From VFBF01 sp964530695 (GTDB taxonomy: Bacteria > Pseudomonadota > Alphaproteobacteria > Caulobacterales > Aquidulcibacteraceae), in assembly GCA_964530695.1 (NCBI GenBank), contig CAZGYQ010000003.1:1-64000 (forward strand): a DNA stretch of 64,000 bases, in the 5' to 3' direction. A program made the position numbers and the translations under genes. Every line of letters begins with the position of its first letter. Positions within the stretch are counted from its first letter, which is position 1. This document shows positions 1 to 9,160 of the stretch, piece by piece. Under the pieces are notes generated by a model. That model worked only from the letters and a program-made list of their open reading frames with translations. It was not told the DNA's origin and did no database searches.

Positions 1-1636
1 CAACGGCGTCGTGACCGGCTCCACCGTGTGTCTCGTGACCACGGCGGCCAACGCTTCGCTCGCGCCGACGTTCAACTCGATCCTGTTCGACTGCCCCGGA
101 GCGTACGCGTCCGCCGCGACCGCTTCGATCGCGGCGGGTGCGAACAACTCGACGGCGACGGGCAGCACGCTCGCCGGCGTGCTTCCTGGCCCGAATGAAA
201 TCGCGCGCACGGCGGTCAATCCGGCGACCGCGTTCGGTTCGTTCTTCACCGCGACCAGCTATATCGGCGCGTTTTCGCCGACTGAGACAGCGAGCAACAA
301 CTGGGCGGCGGGCTGGACCTATCGTCTGTTCGACTCGCAAGGCTGCCCCACCGGCACATCGGAAGGGTCGCTGCTGAACGGACAGCGCCGTTGCATCGTG
401 ACGGGCAACATCCTGTCGAACCTTCGTCTGACCGCCGGCAACATCTACCAGCTGGTCGGTCGGGTGAACGTCGGCGCGGACGTCGGCACAGCGGGCACGG
501 GCGGCACCGTTGCGGCGCTCACCGTCGATGCGGGCGTGACGGTGTTCGGCACGTCAGGTTCCGATTACCTCGTCGTCAACCGCGGCTCGAAGCTCTTCGC
601 GAACGGCACGCGGTCTGCGCCGGTGATCTTCACCTCGCTGAACGATCTGACCGGCTCGCAGGTCGACCCGACCAACGCCATCGGCGAATGGGGCGGCCTC
701 GTGCTCCTCGGTCGCGCGCCGATCCGCAACTGCAACACCGCGGTGGCCCAGGGATCGTCTGGCTGCCAGGCGGAGATCGAAGGCGTCAGCGGCTCGCCGG
801 CGCTCTACGGCGGAGATGTTTCAGCGGACTCAAGCGGTCGTCTGGAATACGTGCAGGTTCGCTTCGCGGGCTTCCCGCTGCCGGGTACGGCCGGCAACGA
901 GCTGAACGGCATCACCTTCGGCGGCGTCGGCTCGGGCACGTCGGTGAACTACATCCAGGTTCACAACAACGCCGACGACGGCGTCGAGTTCTTCGGCGGC
1001 ACGGTCAGCGGGAAGTACATCGTGCTCACGGGCAACGATGACGACTCGCTGGACTACGACGCCGGCTTCACCGGGAACCTGCAGTTCATCATCACGCGTC
1101 AACGGACCGGCGCGGGCGACCGGCTGGTGGAAGCGAGCAACGCGCGTGGCGCCAGCGCCTCGGGCACGCTCGACACAAATCCGGCGATCGCGAACTTCAC
1201 GTTCATCGGCACGCCGACGCGTGGATCGACCAATCTGAACGGCGTTGAACTGAACGCGACGGGCGGCACGCCCGGATCGTCGGGTCGCTTCGCCAACGGC
1301 GTCGTGACCGGCTCCACCGTGTGTCTCGTGACCACGGCGGCCAACGCTGCGCCCGCGCCGACGTTCAACTCGATCCTGTTCAGCTGCCCCGGCGCCTACG
1401 CCTCCGCCGCGACCGCTTCGATCGCGGCGGGTGCGAACAACTCGACGGCGACAGCGCCCACGCTGACGTCCTCGTTCATCAACGGATCGGCGGAAACGGC
1501 GCGCACCGCGGTCAATCCGGCGACGGCGCTCGGCTCGTTCTTCACCGCGACCGACTACATCGGCGCTGTGAAGGATGCGAACGACAACTGGTGGCGTACG
1601 TGGACCTGCGGTCTTGAGGCGTCTTCAACCTGCTGA
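1..1636 (+). CDS. C-terminal part of a repetitive secreted beta-rich protein
   Basis: The reading frame is already open at base 2, so this is the 3' end of a longer gene and its true start lies left of the window. The protein is rich in Gly, Ala, Thr, Ser and Asn and low in charge, as in extracellular beta-helix or passenger-like proteins. The first ~95 residues (from NGVVTGSTVCLVTTAANA) recur ~431 residues later, with the first 55 bases identical, so the protein contains at least two large repeat units. Scattered Cys residues (CRCIV-like and WTCGLEASSTC at the end) fit a protein folded outside the cytoplasm. It is followed by a strong terminator and a TonB-dependent receptor. I infer a surface or secreted protein working with that receptor, possibly a substrate of the adjacent type II system. 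No enzyme motif was recognised. Confidence 0.7.
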   Translation, partial: NGVVTGSTVCLVTTAANASLAPTFNSILFDCPGAYASAATASIAAGANNSTATGSTLAGVLPGPNEIARTAVNPATAFGSFFTATSYIGAFSPTETASNNWAAGWTYRLFDSQGCPTGTSEGSLLNGQRRCIVTGNILSNLRLTAGNIYQLVGRVNVGADVGTAGTGGTVAALTVDAGVTVFGTSGSDYLVVNRGSKLFANGTRSAPVIFTSLNDLTGSQVDPTNAIGEWGGLVLLGRAPIRNCNTAVAQGSSGCQAEIEGVSGSPALYGGDVSADSSGRLEYVQVRFAGFPLPGTAGNELNGITFGGVGSGTSVNYIQVHNNADDGVEFFGGTVSGKYIVLTGNDDDSLDYDAGFTGNLQFIITRQRTGAGDRLVEASNARGASASGTLDTNPAIANFTFIGTPTRGSTNLNGVELNATGGTPGSSGRFANGVVTGSTVCLVTTAANAAPAPTFNSILFSCPGAYASAATASIAAGANNSTATAPTLTSSFINGSAETARTAVNPATALGSFFTATDYIGAVKDANDNWWRTWTCGLEASSTC

Positions 1637-1644
1637 CGCTTCTG

Positions 1645-1678
1645 GTCGGGTGACGGGAAAACCGTCACCCGACTTTTT
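1645..1678 (+). terminator. Rho-independent terminator between the repeat protein and the TonB receptor
   Basis: A perfect 12-bp stem (GTCGGGTGACGG, 1645-1656, with CCGTCACCCGAC, 1662-1673) closes a GAAAA loop and is followed directly by five T. It lies 8 nt after the stop of the upstream gene and only 32 nt before the ATG of the receptor. This leaves little room for a full promoter, so partial read-through is likely. Confidence 0.85.
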
Positions 1679-1710
1679 CTCGGGTCAACTGTATTTCAAG
1701 GTCGAACGCA

Positions 1711-4380
1711 ATGAGCAACGTATCCCCCGGGAAGCCGAGGTTTCCCTTCCAAAAGTTCCTTCTTCTGACGTCGGTGCTCATCGCGCCGTCGCTCGCGACC
1801 GCGCAGGAAGTCCAGCCTGCGCCGGAGCCCGTGGCTGAGGCCGACGCGCCTGTGAACACCAGCCAGGCCGCGGAGGAGCCTGCCGCGGATGACCCGGGCG
1901 ATGGGAGCGAGAACGAGATCGTCGTCCGCGGCCGGTTCATTCCCGAACCGATGCGCCAGACCTCCGAAGTCGCCGCATTCCTGTCGAGCGAAGATCTCGC
2001 CCGTCAGGGCGACAGCAACGCGGCGTCGGCGCTGACCCGCCTGACCGGCCTCAGCGTGACGGGCGGCCGGTTTATCGTCGTTCGCGGTCTGAACGAGCGG
2101 TATTCCTCGGCCTTGCTCAACGGTTCGCCCTTGCCGAGCCCCGAACCGCTCCGCCGGACTGTGCCACTGGATCTCTTCCCGTCGAACATTCTCGATGGTG
2201 CGAGCGTCCAGAAGACGTTTTCTCCGAATTATCCGGGTGAATTCGGCGGCGGCATCATCGATCTCAAGACTGTTCGCCAGCCGAACGAGCCGTTCTTCAA
2301 CATCAAGTTTGGAACGGGCGGCAACACCGAAACCACGCTTGAGCGCGGACTCGTCTACTACGGCGAACAGAGCGACTGGACCGGAATCAGCGACGGCCTT
2401 CGTGACGTTCCGCCGGCGCTCGCCGCAGCAATCGGTCGCGGCCAGCGGATCCAGGACTCGAACTTCACGGCGCAGGAACTCGAGACGATCGGCGAGAGCC
2501 TCGTCAATTCTCCGCTCACGGTGGTCCAGTCAGACAAGATCGATCCGGACTACGAGTTTGAAGGCACGGCGGGGACGAGTTTCGACGCCGGCGCGTTCAA
2601 CATCGGCCTGGTCGGCGTGGTCGGCTACGACAGCGGTTGGCGTACGCAGAATGCGAAGCGCCAGACGGTCTTCGCGGACGCCATGTCGACGGACTTCACC
2701 AGCCTGACGACCGCCTGGGAGGTCACGACCAACGCCCTGGGCAGCGCCAGCATCGGGTGGGATGAAAATGAGATCACGCTCACCGGCCTGATCATCCGCA
2801 ATTCCACCAAGGAAGCGCAGGTGAGCGAAGGTCTCGACGTGAACGTCGATCCGGATGGCCTGACGACGCCCTACACCGAAGGCACGGCCTGGTACGAGCG
2901 CCAGCTCGCGACCATCCAGCTCAATGGCGAGCACGAGATCGGCCCGCTCGACGTCAGCTGGCGCGGGTCCTTCGCGCAGTCCACGCGCGAGGCTCCGTAC
3001 GAGCGGCAGGTCACATATGACATTGTGAGCGGGGTGGCGCGCTATTCGCGTCTGAACCAGAACTCGACCAGGTTCTCCGAACTGAAGGACGAGGTCGTTT
3101 CCGGCGGCGTTGACGGCGGCTACACGATCGACATCGACGACCGGCGTGAGATCAAGCTTACGGGCGGGTACGCGTACTCGAACACCGTTCGCGACTATGA
3201 ACTCATGTCCTTCACGTTTGGCGGGCCTGCGGTGCCGGCTGGCGACGACGTGCTGACGGCGCGGGTCGATTATCTCTTCGGACCGGACAACATTGATCCG
3301 CTGCGCTTCGAACTCATCGAGCTGACGGGCGCGGACGATCGCTACAAGGGGCAGTTGCTGCTCAACGCGGCCTATGTGGCGGCGGACGCCGAAATCAGCT
3401 CGTTCCTGCGCGGAGCGGTCGGCGTTCGTTACGAAGACGCCTCGATGTCCGTCCGCACGTCCAACCGCTTCGGCGAACCGAGCACGGCGCCGGTCGCGCT
3501 GAACAACGCCTACTGGCTGCCGGCCGCTACGCTCACCTGGAACTTCGCCGAAGATCTCCAGTTGCGGGTAGGGTATTCGCAGACGATCACGCGTCCCCAG
3601 TTCCGGGAGCTGGCGTTCTCGCTGTACATCGATCCGGAGTCTGACCGTGAGTACCGCGGCAATCCGGCGCTGGTGGATTCCGAACTGCAGAACTTCGACG
3701 CGCGTCTCGAATACTACTTCGGGCGCAACCAGTTCGTAACGGCGGGCGGTTTCTACAAGAACATCGACAAGCCGATCGAAGAAGTCGTCGTTCCCGTGTT
3801 TGCGGGCCAGTCGACCCGGTTCATCAACGCGCCGCAGGCGGTGATTTTCGGCGGCGAAATCGAATACCGCACCACGTTCGATATGCCGTTCGAGGTGCCC
3901 TTCCTCAAGGACGCGTCGTGGCTGTTCAGCGCGAACTATACCTACACCTCTTCGGAAGTGCAGGCGGATGCGGGAGACACCGTGATCAATCCGTCTGACG
4001 GATTGGCGGTTCCCGCCTCGGCGTTCAGTCTCGACGGATCGCAGCTCCAGGGGACGTCTGAAAACATCGCCAACCTGCAGTTCGGCTACGACACCGGGCA
4101 ATCGCAGCTCACGCTGCTGGTTGGCTGGGTGAGTGAGCGGATCGCGCGGCGCGGCCTGGGCGCGCTGCCGGACACGATCGAAGATCCGGGTTTCAATGTG
4201 GATCTCGTCTACCGCCGTGACATCAAGATCGGCGGATCGGACTTCACGTTCGGGCTCAGCGGACGCAACCTCCTGGATGAAGACCATGAGGAGTACCAGA
4301 ACTCGGCGTTGGGACGGACTGAAGCAAACACCTACGCGTTGGGGCGGTCGGTTTCGGTCAGCCTGGGAGCGAAGTTCTAA
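1711..4380 (+). CDS. TonB-dependent outer-membrane receptor
   Basis: This 889-residue protein is an outer-membrane beta-barrel receptor that imports a ligand using TonB energy. It has a signal peptide (residues ~1-31, ending SLATAQ), then an acidic, Pro/Ala-rich linker and a TonB-box-like stretch ENEIVVRGR at ~69-77. A plug domain follows (about 80-210, including the segment GGRFIVVRGLNERYSSALLN). The rest is a long barrel domain that ends in the aromatic residue Phe (SVSLGAKF), as barrel proteins do. The start is preceded by AAGGTCG. It follows the repeat-protein gene across a terminator and precedes the type II secretion operon. The ligand cannot be read from the sequence. No FecR or sigma-factor partner is adjacent. 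Confidence 0.93.
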   Translation: MSNVSPGKPRFPFQKFLLLTSVLIAPSLATAQEVQPAPEPVAEADAPVNTSQAAEEPAADDPGDGSENEIVVRGRFIPEPMRQTSEVAAFLSSEDLARQGDSNAASALTRLTGLSVTGGRFIVVRGLNERYSSALLNGSPLPSPEPLRRTVPLDLFPSNILDGASVQKTFSPNYPGEFGGGIIDLKTVRQPNEPFFNIKFGTGGNTETTLERGLVYYGEQSDWTGISDGLRDVPPALAAAIGRGQRIQDSNFTAQELETIGESLVNSPLTVVQSDKIDPDYEFEGTAGTSFDAGAFNIGLVGVVGYDSGWRTQNAKRQTVFADAMSTDFTSLTTAWEVTTNALGSASIGWDENEITLTGLIIRNSTKEAQVSEGLDVNVDPDGLTTPYTEGTAWYERQLATIQLNGEHEIGPLDVSWRGSFAQSTREAPYERQVTYDIVSGVARYSRLNQNSTRFSELKDEVVSGGVDGGYTIDIDDRREIKLTGGYAYSNTVRDYELMSFTFGGPAVPAGDDVLTARVDYLFGPDNIDPLRFELIELTGADDRYKGQLLLNAAYVAADAEISSFLRGAVGVRYEDASMSVRTSNRFGEPSTAPVALNNAYWLPAATLTWNFAEDLQLRVGYSQTITRPQFRELAFSLYIDPESDREYRGNPALVDSELQNFDARLEYYFGRNQFVTAGGFYKNIDKPIEEVVVPVFAGQSTRFINAPQAVIFGGEIEYRTTFDMPFEVPFLKDASWLFSANYTYTSSEVQADAGDTVINPSDGLAVPASAFSLDGSQLQGTSENIANLQFGYDTGQSQLTLLVGWVSERIARRGLGALPDTIEDPGFNVDLVYRRDIKIGGSDFTFGLSGRNLLDEDHEEYQNSALGRTEANTYALGRSVSVSLGAKF

Positions 4381-4445
4381 ATGGGCAGGGGCGACCCTCG
4401 ACGGGTTGGTCGGGGGTTGCCGCTTGCTTTTGCACGAAAAATGTC

Positions 4446-4459
4446 TTGAGGCTTCTCAA
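4446..4459. promoter_or_regulatory. Small inverted repeat in the leader of the type II operon
   Basis: TTGAG-GCTT-CTCAA sits in the 130-nt gap between the receptor stop and the gspC start, the only sizeable gap before the operon. It could be an operator or simply a leader hairpin. No convincing -35/-10 pair was found beside it. Confidence 0.25.
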
Positions 4460-4510
4460 CCAGATGACTGGCGGGACTCCTCCAATGACTGCACTCTCGC
4501 GGGAACCACA

Positions 4511-5542
4511 ATGAAGAAATCACTCCACCCGCTTGTCGGACGTTCCCGCGTGGTCGGGCATATTCAGGGCGCGGTCCGTCCCGGCATGGAGGCCGCCGTT
4601 CTTGCGGCGGTGGCTTTTGGCTGCGCGCAGGCCGGTTGGTCGATTTTGGCGCCGACCGCCCATGGCGCCGTCGACACCGCAGGAACTGAGGAAGCTTGGC
4701 GAACCGGATCTGATGCGGCCTCGGCTGCTCGCGTCGCGCAGGAGTTCCGGTCGTCGTTCGCGCCAGCGGAAGAATCCGCCGACGGCGTATCCAACGCGGC
4801 CGCGGCCTATGTCGCGACCGTGCAGCTCTCCGGGATCCGCATTTCCGAGGACGCAACCAGGAGCGGCGCAGTCGTCACGATGCCTGACGGCGCTCAGAGG
4901 GCGTTCATGGTCGGTCAGGATCTGACGGCCGGCGTTCGCCTCTCAGCCGTGAACTCAACGGGAATAGTCCTTGAGTATGAGGGCGGCGCGAGCGTGCTTT
5001 CCCTGCAAACCGCCATGCCCGCGGTCTCGTTTGCTTCGGCGGTGCTCGGGCGATCCGCGCCGGTCGACAGCCCCAGCGCGATTCCCGTCGTCGCCACGCG
5101 TAGCGAGGCGCTGGAGGAGACGGTCGCGGAGGGACGATCGGCGGTGCGCTCGCCATTCGCCACGGCCGGCCTCGAACAGAGAATCGATGTCGTTCCCAAC
5201 CGGCTTTCCGCGGCCCTTGCGGTTCCGGAAGTCGCGAAGACGCCCGGCGCGGCTGCTGTCGCGACGGCGGATCTGGTCGCGTTTTTTGGCGAGGTCATCC
5301 GGCTTCAGACGTCTAGCGCCGGACCGGGCAAGGAACTTGTGCTTGACAGACCGGTGCCGCTTTCGTTGCAGGCGATGGGCCTTCGGCAGGGGGATGCGAT
5401 CGTAGCAATCAACGGCGCCGGCATAGGCGATGCGGCGCGTGTCCTGGGCGCGATCGGGCCGTCGGCGACGATCGAACTTACACTGCGCCGTCCGGATCAG
5501 GGCGTGATCCTGGTGAAAATCGAAAGCGGATCGCTGACGTGA
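4511..5542 (+). CDS. gspC: Type II secretion protein GspC (inner-membrane link to the secretin)
   Basis: GspC connects the inner-membrane platform to the secretin. The 343-residue product has one N-terminal hydrophobic segment (about 17-45, AVLAAVAFGCAQAGWSIL). A periplasmic homology region follows near 100-165 (YVATVQLSGIRISEDATRSG onward), and a PDZ-like end carries the typical LQAMGLRQGDAIVAINGAGI motif. The start ATG at 4511 was chosen because the membrane anchor follows directly; the frame is open further upstream but overlaps the receptor gene. It is the first gene of the operon and its stop overlaps the GTG of gspD. The middle, about 180-260, is Ala/Ser/Val-rich linker with low conservation value. 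Confidence 0.85.
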   Translation: MKKSLHPLVGRSRVVGHIQGAVRPGMEAAVLAAVAFGCAQAGWSILAPTAHGAVDTAGTEEAWRTGSDAASAARVAQEFRSSFAPAEESADGVSNAAAAYVATVQLSGIRISEDATRSGAVVTMPDGAQRAFMVGQDLTAGVRLSAVNSTGIVLEYEGGASVLSLQTAMPAVSFASAVLGRSAPVDSPSAIPVVATRSEALEETVAEGRSAVRSPFATAGLEQRIDVVPNRLSAALAVPEVAKTPGAAAVATADLVAFFGEVIRLQTSSAGPGKELVLDRPVPLSLQAMGLRQGDAIVAINGAGIGDAARVLGAIGPSATIELTLRRPDQGVILVKIESGSLT

Positions 5543-7563
5543 CCCTGAAACGTGTATCTGGTTTCGCGGCCGCGTGCGGCCTGGCCTGGCTCGCGTCGGC
5601 GGCTCCGGATGCGCTGCTTGCGCAGCAGTCGGCCCGAGAGGCGCCTCCTGGCGGGAGCGCGGTCGCCATGCGCGAGGTCGATATCCGCGCATTCATTGAA
5701 GATGTGTCGAACGCGACAGGGCGGACGTTCATCATCGATCCGCGCGTGACCGGAAAGGTCTCTGTGCTGGCCCAGCAGCAGCTCTCGGAGCGCGAGCTGT
5801 TCGATGTGTTCATGTCGACGTTGAGGGTCAACGGGTTCGTGGCGGTTCCGACCGCGCAGGGCGCCTACCGCATTGTCCCTGAGGCGGTCGCGGCGCGCGA
5901 ACCGGCGTCGCAGGGCGCTGGTCCCGCGGACAACCGTTACGTCTCACAGGTCTTCAACCTTCGCTTCGCCGATGCGGAGACCGTCGCGAACGCGCTCAGG
6001 CCGATGCTGTCGGAGCGTGGGCAGGTGACAGTCAGCCGTCGCGGCAATGCGGTGGTCGCCGTCGACTATGGATCGACGATCAATCGCCTCCGCGAGGTTA
6101 TCGGCCAGCTCGATCGCGACACCTCCTCGTATCGCTCGGTCCGGCTGAACAATACATCGGCCGCGGAAATGGCGCGCGTTGCGCAAAGTCTGGCCGCCGC
6201 GGTCGGAGACGACGCCGGCGCCAGGACGCTCGTCCAGGTCGTGCCTGTGTCTAGCAGCAACACCGTCGTGCTGCGCGGCGAGCCGCGCATGCTTGATCAG
6301 CTTGAGCCGCTGCTGCGCGATCTCGATGTCGGCGCCGAATCCCGATCCGGCGTTCAGGTCGTGGGACTGCGCTACGCCGTGGCGGAGGAACTTGTTCCGG
6401 TGCTGCAGCAGATCGCTGCGTCCCTGAATACGCCGACGGGGGACGGCGTCGCCCAGCAAAACGCGCCGGGGCGGCGCGCGAACATCGCCGCGCACCGCGC
6501 GACGAACTCGCTCATCATCAGCGCCGACACCGAAACCCAGGAAGCGCTCGCAAACGTCGTCCACGCGCTCGACATCCGCCGACAGCAGGTTCTCGTCGAG
6601 GCGGTGATCGTCGAGGTGTCGGACACGGCGGCGCGGGAACTGGGCGTCCAGTTCATCGCCGCCGGGGATGGGACGAGCGCTGTGCCGTTTCTCTCGACGA
6701 GCTATGCGAATTCAGCGCCCAATCTGTTGGCCGCGACGGGCGCTCTTCTGCTTGAGGGCGACGACGACGATGACTCGAGCGCTGCGATCAGCGATCTGCG
6801 CCGGGCCGCGGTGTCTTCCCTGCTGGGGTCGAACGGGCTGGTGGCGGGCGTCGGCGGACAGGATGACAGCGGGGCGATACTGGGTCTGATCCTCAACGCG
6901 CTGAGCGAGGACAGGGATTCAAATGTCCTGTCGACGCCGTCGATCATGACCCTGGACAATGAGACCGCCTCCATTCTGGTCGGTCAGCAGATCCCGATCA
7001 CGACTGGTGAAACGCTCAGCGACAACAACGACAACCCGTTCCGGACCGTCCGGCGCGAAGATGTCGGCGTGCAGCTTGAAGTGCGCCCGCAAATCAGCGA
7101 AGGCGGCGCGATCCGCCTTGCCATCAAGCAGGAAGTGTCGAGCATTTTCGGCCCCGTGGTCAGCGACTCCACCGACCTGATCACGAACCGGCGCGCGATC
7201 GAGACGGTCGTCCAGGTCGACGCGGGGGATGTGATCGTCCTTGGCGGATTGATCCAGGAAGACGTTCAGGGTTCTGTTTCAGGCATTCCGGGTCTTCGGT
7301 CGATCCCCGTTGTCGGCCGCCTGTTCCGTACGGAAGGCAAGGCGCGCCAGCGCACAAACCTGATGGTGTTCCTGCGACCGACAATTGTCAGCAGTTCCGA
7401 TCAGGTCAACGCGGTCACCGACCAGCACTACAGGCGGTTTCGAGACGGAAACGCGCTGGACGGCGCGATCGGCCGCCAGCTGGACCGGGAGCTTGGCAGT
7501 TCCCTTCAGCCGCCGCTCCGCCCCGTGGACGAAGAGGCCGTCCGGGTGGTACCCAACCACTGA
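5539..7563 (+). CDS. gspD: Type II secretion secretin GspD
   Basis: GspD forms the outer-membrane channel. The 674-residue protein has a signal peptide ending near SAAPDALLAQQ and an N0 domain (~40-110, VDIRAFIEDVSNATGRTFII). It then has N1-N3 repeats (~130-390), with the usual VARSL/VVLRGEP-type segments, and the secretin core (~430-610: SNVLSTPSIMTLDNETASIL, VQLEVRPQI, DAGDVIVLGGLIQED, GIPGLRSIPVVGRLF). An acidic run of five Asp lies at ~402-406, within the N3/secretin region. It starts with GTG in a GTGA overlap with the stop of gspC, which indicates translational coupling. No pilotin gene (gspS) was recognised nearby. Confidence 0.96.
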   Translation: MTLKRVSGFAAACGLAWLASAAPDALLAQQSAREAPPGGSAVAMREVDIRAFIEDVSNATGRTFIIDPRVTGKVSVLAQQQLSERELFDVFMSTLRVNGFVAVPTAQGAYRIVPEAVAAREPASQGAGPADNRYVSQVFNLRFADAETVANALRPMLSERGQVTVSRRGNAVVAVDYGSTINRLREVIGQLDRDTSSYRSVRLNNTSAAEMARVAQSLAAAVGDDAGARTLVQVVPVSSSNTVVLRGEPRMLDQLEPLLRDLDVGAESRSGVQVVGLRYAVAEELVPVLQQIAASLNTPTGDGVAQQNAPGRRANIAAHRATNSLIISADTETQEALANVVHALDIRRQQVLVEAVIVEVSDTAARELGVQFIAAGDGTSAVPFLSTSYANSAPNLLAATGALLLEGDDDDDSSAAISDLRRAAVSSLLGSNGLVAGVGGQDDSGAILGLILNALSEDRDSNVLSTPSIMTLDNETASILVGQQIPITTGETLSDNNDNPFRTVRREDVGVQLEVRPQISEGGAIRLAIKQEVSSIFGPVVSDSTDLITNRRAIETVVQVDAGDVIVLGGLIQEDVQGSVSGIPGLRSIPVVGRLFRTEGKARQRTNLMVFLRPTIVSSSDQVNAVTDQHYRRFRDGNALDGAIGRQLDRELGSSLQPPLRPVDEEAVRVVPNH

Positions 7564-7650
7564 CGGTCGCGCGTTGACGCGGCGCACGGGGCGTTCGTCT
7601 CTCGTCCCTGGACGTCGACTGCGCGGGCATGGGCACTGCGGAAACAGGGT

Positions 7651-9156
7651 ATGACACAGGCGGTCGTGCAAACGGGTGAGGCCAGCGAACAGCTGAGGCT
7701 CGATTACGGATTCGCCAAGTCACGGGGCGTCGTCGTCCTGTCGGGCGGTCCGCCCTGGCGCATCGGCATGAGAGCGGACGCCGATCCGCTCGCCCTGGTG
7801 GAAGTGCGACGCTGGCTCGGCGCGGCGTTCGAGGTGGTTCCTCTCGAAGCGGGTGCGTTCGACGACGCGCTGTCGCAGAGCTACGCGGTCACGACGCAGG
7901 CCGCCCAATCCATCGCGCACGGTATCGACAGCGAGATTCTCGAGGCGCTGTCGGATGGCGCGGGCTCGGCCGATCTTCTCGACAGCCAGGACGACGCGCC
8001 CGTCATTCGTCTGATCAACGGCATCCTGTCCCAGGCGATCGCGGAAGGCGCCTCGGACATCCACGTGGAGCCGTTCGAGAATGCGCTCGTCGTGAGGTTG
8101 CGCATCGACGGCGTGATGCGCGAGGTTCTCCAGGCGCCGCCGCGCGCGCGGGCTCGCCTTGTGTCGCGCATCAAGGTCATGGCGCGTCTCGATATCGCGG
8201 AAAAGCGCCTGCCCCAGGATGGTCGCATCTCTCTCTCGCTTGGCGGGAGGGCGGTGGACGTGCGCGTATCGACCCTTCCTTCGCGCTACGGCGAGCGCGT
8301 CGTCATGCGGATCCTGGACCGCGACCAGGGGCTTCGCAGCCTGGAATCCCTCGGGATGGACCCTGAGATGCTCGCACGTTTCCGTGCGGCGCTCTCGATG
8401 GCGAACGGCGTGATCCTCGTGACCGGGCCGACCGGATCGGGCAAGACGACCACGCTCTACGCGGCGCTGAACGTGTTGAACGACAGGACGCGCAACATCC
8501 TGACCGTCGAGGATCCGATCGAATACGCGGTCGACGGCATCGGGCAGACGCAGGTCAACGCCAAGATCGGGATGACCTTCGCGGCAGGCCTCCGCGCGAT
8601 CCTGCGGCAGGATCCGGACATTGTCATGGTCGGGGAAATCCGCGATCCCGAGACCGCGCAGATCGCGGTCCAGGCCAGTCTTACCGGGCACCTCGTCTTC
8701 TCCACGGTTCACACCAACGACGCCGTCGCCGCGATCACGCGCCTGAAGGACATGGGCGTTGAGCCCTATCTGCTTGCGTCCACGGTGCGCGCGATCGTGG
8801 CCCAGCGACTGGTGCGGCGTCTGTGCACGCACTGCCGCAAGCCCGCGGTGATCGGCGACGCGGAGGCCGCGATGTTCGCCGCGGCCGGTTTGAACAGCTA
8901 CGGCGTCTACGAGGCGAACGGATGCGGTTCATGCAATGGAACCGGGTACACGGGGCGCGTCGGGCTCTATGAGTTCGTGACTGTCGATGACGAGATCCGC
9001 CGGCTGATCCATGCGAACGCGAGCGAGCAGGAACTCTCAGCCCACGCATTCAGGGCGAGCGCCCCGCTGCTGACAAGCGGTCTGCGCTGCGCGGCGGAAG
9101 GGATCACGTCGCTGAGCGATGTCTTGCGCGTGTGCAGCCCGGCGGAGGCGGCCTAG
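7651..9156 (+). CDS. gspE: Type II secretion ATPase GspE
   Basis: GspE is the cytoplasmic hexameric ATPase that drives pseudopilus assembly. The 501-residue protein has the N-terminal GspE domain, then Walker A GPTGSGKTT (~259-267), an Asp box (TVEDPIEYAVDG), Walker B (RQDPDIVMVGEIRD) and a His box (TGHLVFSTVHTND). The zinc-binding tetracysteine element is present as two CxxC pairs, CTHC and CGSC, about 36 residues apart near 392-430. An 87-nt gap separates it from gspD, the largest gap inside the operon, but the genes remain co-directional. Its stop lies 4 nt before the GTG of gspF. Confidence 0.96.
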   Translation: MTQAVVQTGEASEQLRLDYGFAKSRGVVVLSGGPPWRIGMRADADPLALVEVRRWLGAAFEVVPLEAGAFDDALSQSYAVTTQAAQSIAHGIDSEILEALSDGAGSADLLDSQDDAPVIRLINGILSQAIAEGASDIHVEPFENALVVRLRIDGVMREVLQAPPRARARLVSRIKVMARLDIAEKRLPQDGRISLSLGGRAVDVRVSTLPSRYGERVVMRILDRDQGLRSLESLGMDPEMLARFRAALSMANGVILVTGPTGSGKTTTLYAALNVLNDRTRNILTVEDPIEYAVDGIGQTQVNAKIGMTFAAGLRAILRQDPDIVMVGEIRDPETAQIAVQASLTGHLVFSTVHTNDAVAAITRLKDMGVEPYLLASTVRAIVAQRLVRRLCTHCRKPAVIGDAEAAMFAAAGLNSYGVYEANGCGSCNGTGYTGRVGLYEFVTVDDEIRRLIHANASEQELSAHAFRASAPLLTSGLRCAAEGITSLSDVLRVCSPAEAA

Positions 9157-9160
9157 GAGC

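Noticed and set aside
2530..4287. Long open reading frame antisense to the TonB receptor
   Set aside because: Arg-rich translation with no domain or signal, and typical of the antisense shadow of a GC-rich gene. The receptor on the other strand explains the region.
4381..4440. Terminator after the TonB receptor
   Set aside because: Only a weak imperfect stem with a G-U pair and no T-tract. Transcription may well continue into gspC.
7720..8832. Antisense open frame across gspE
   Set aside because: It is rich in His, Arg and Asp with no recognisable motif, and fully contained in a clear gspE gene.
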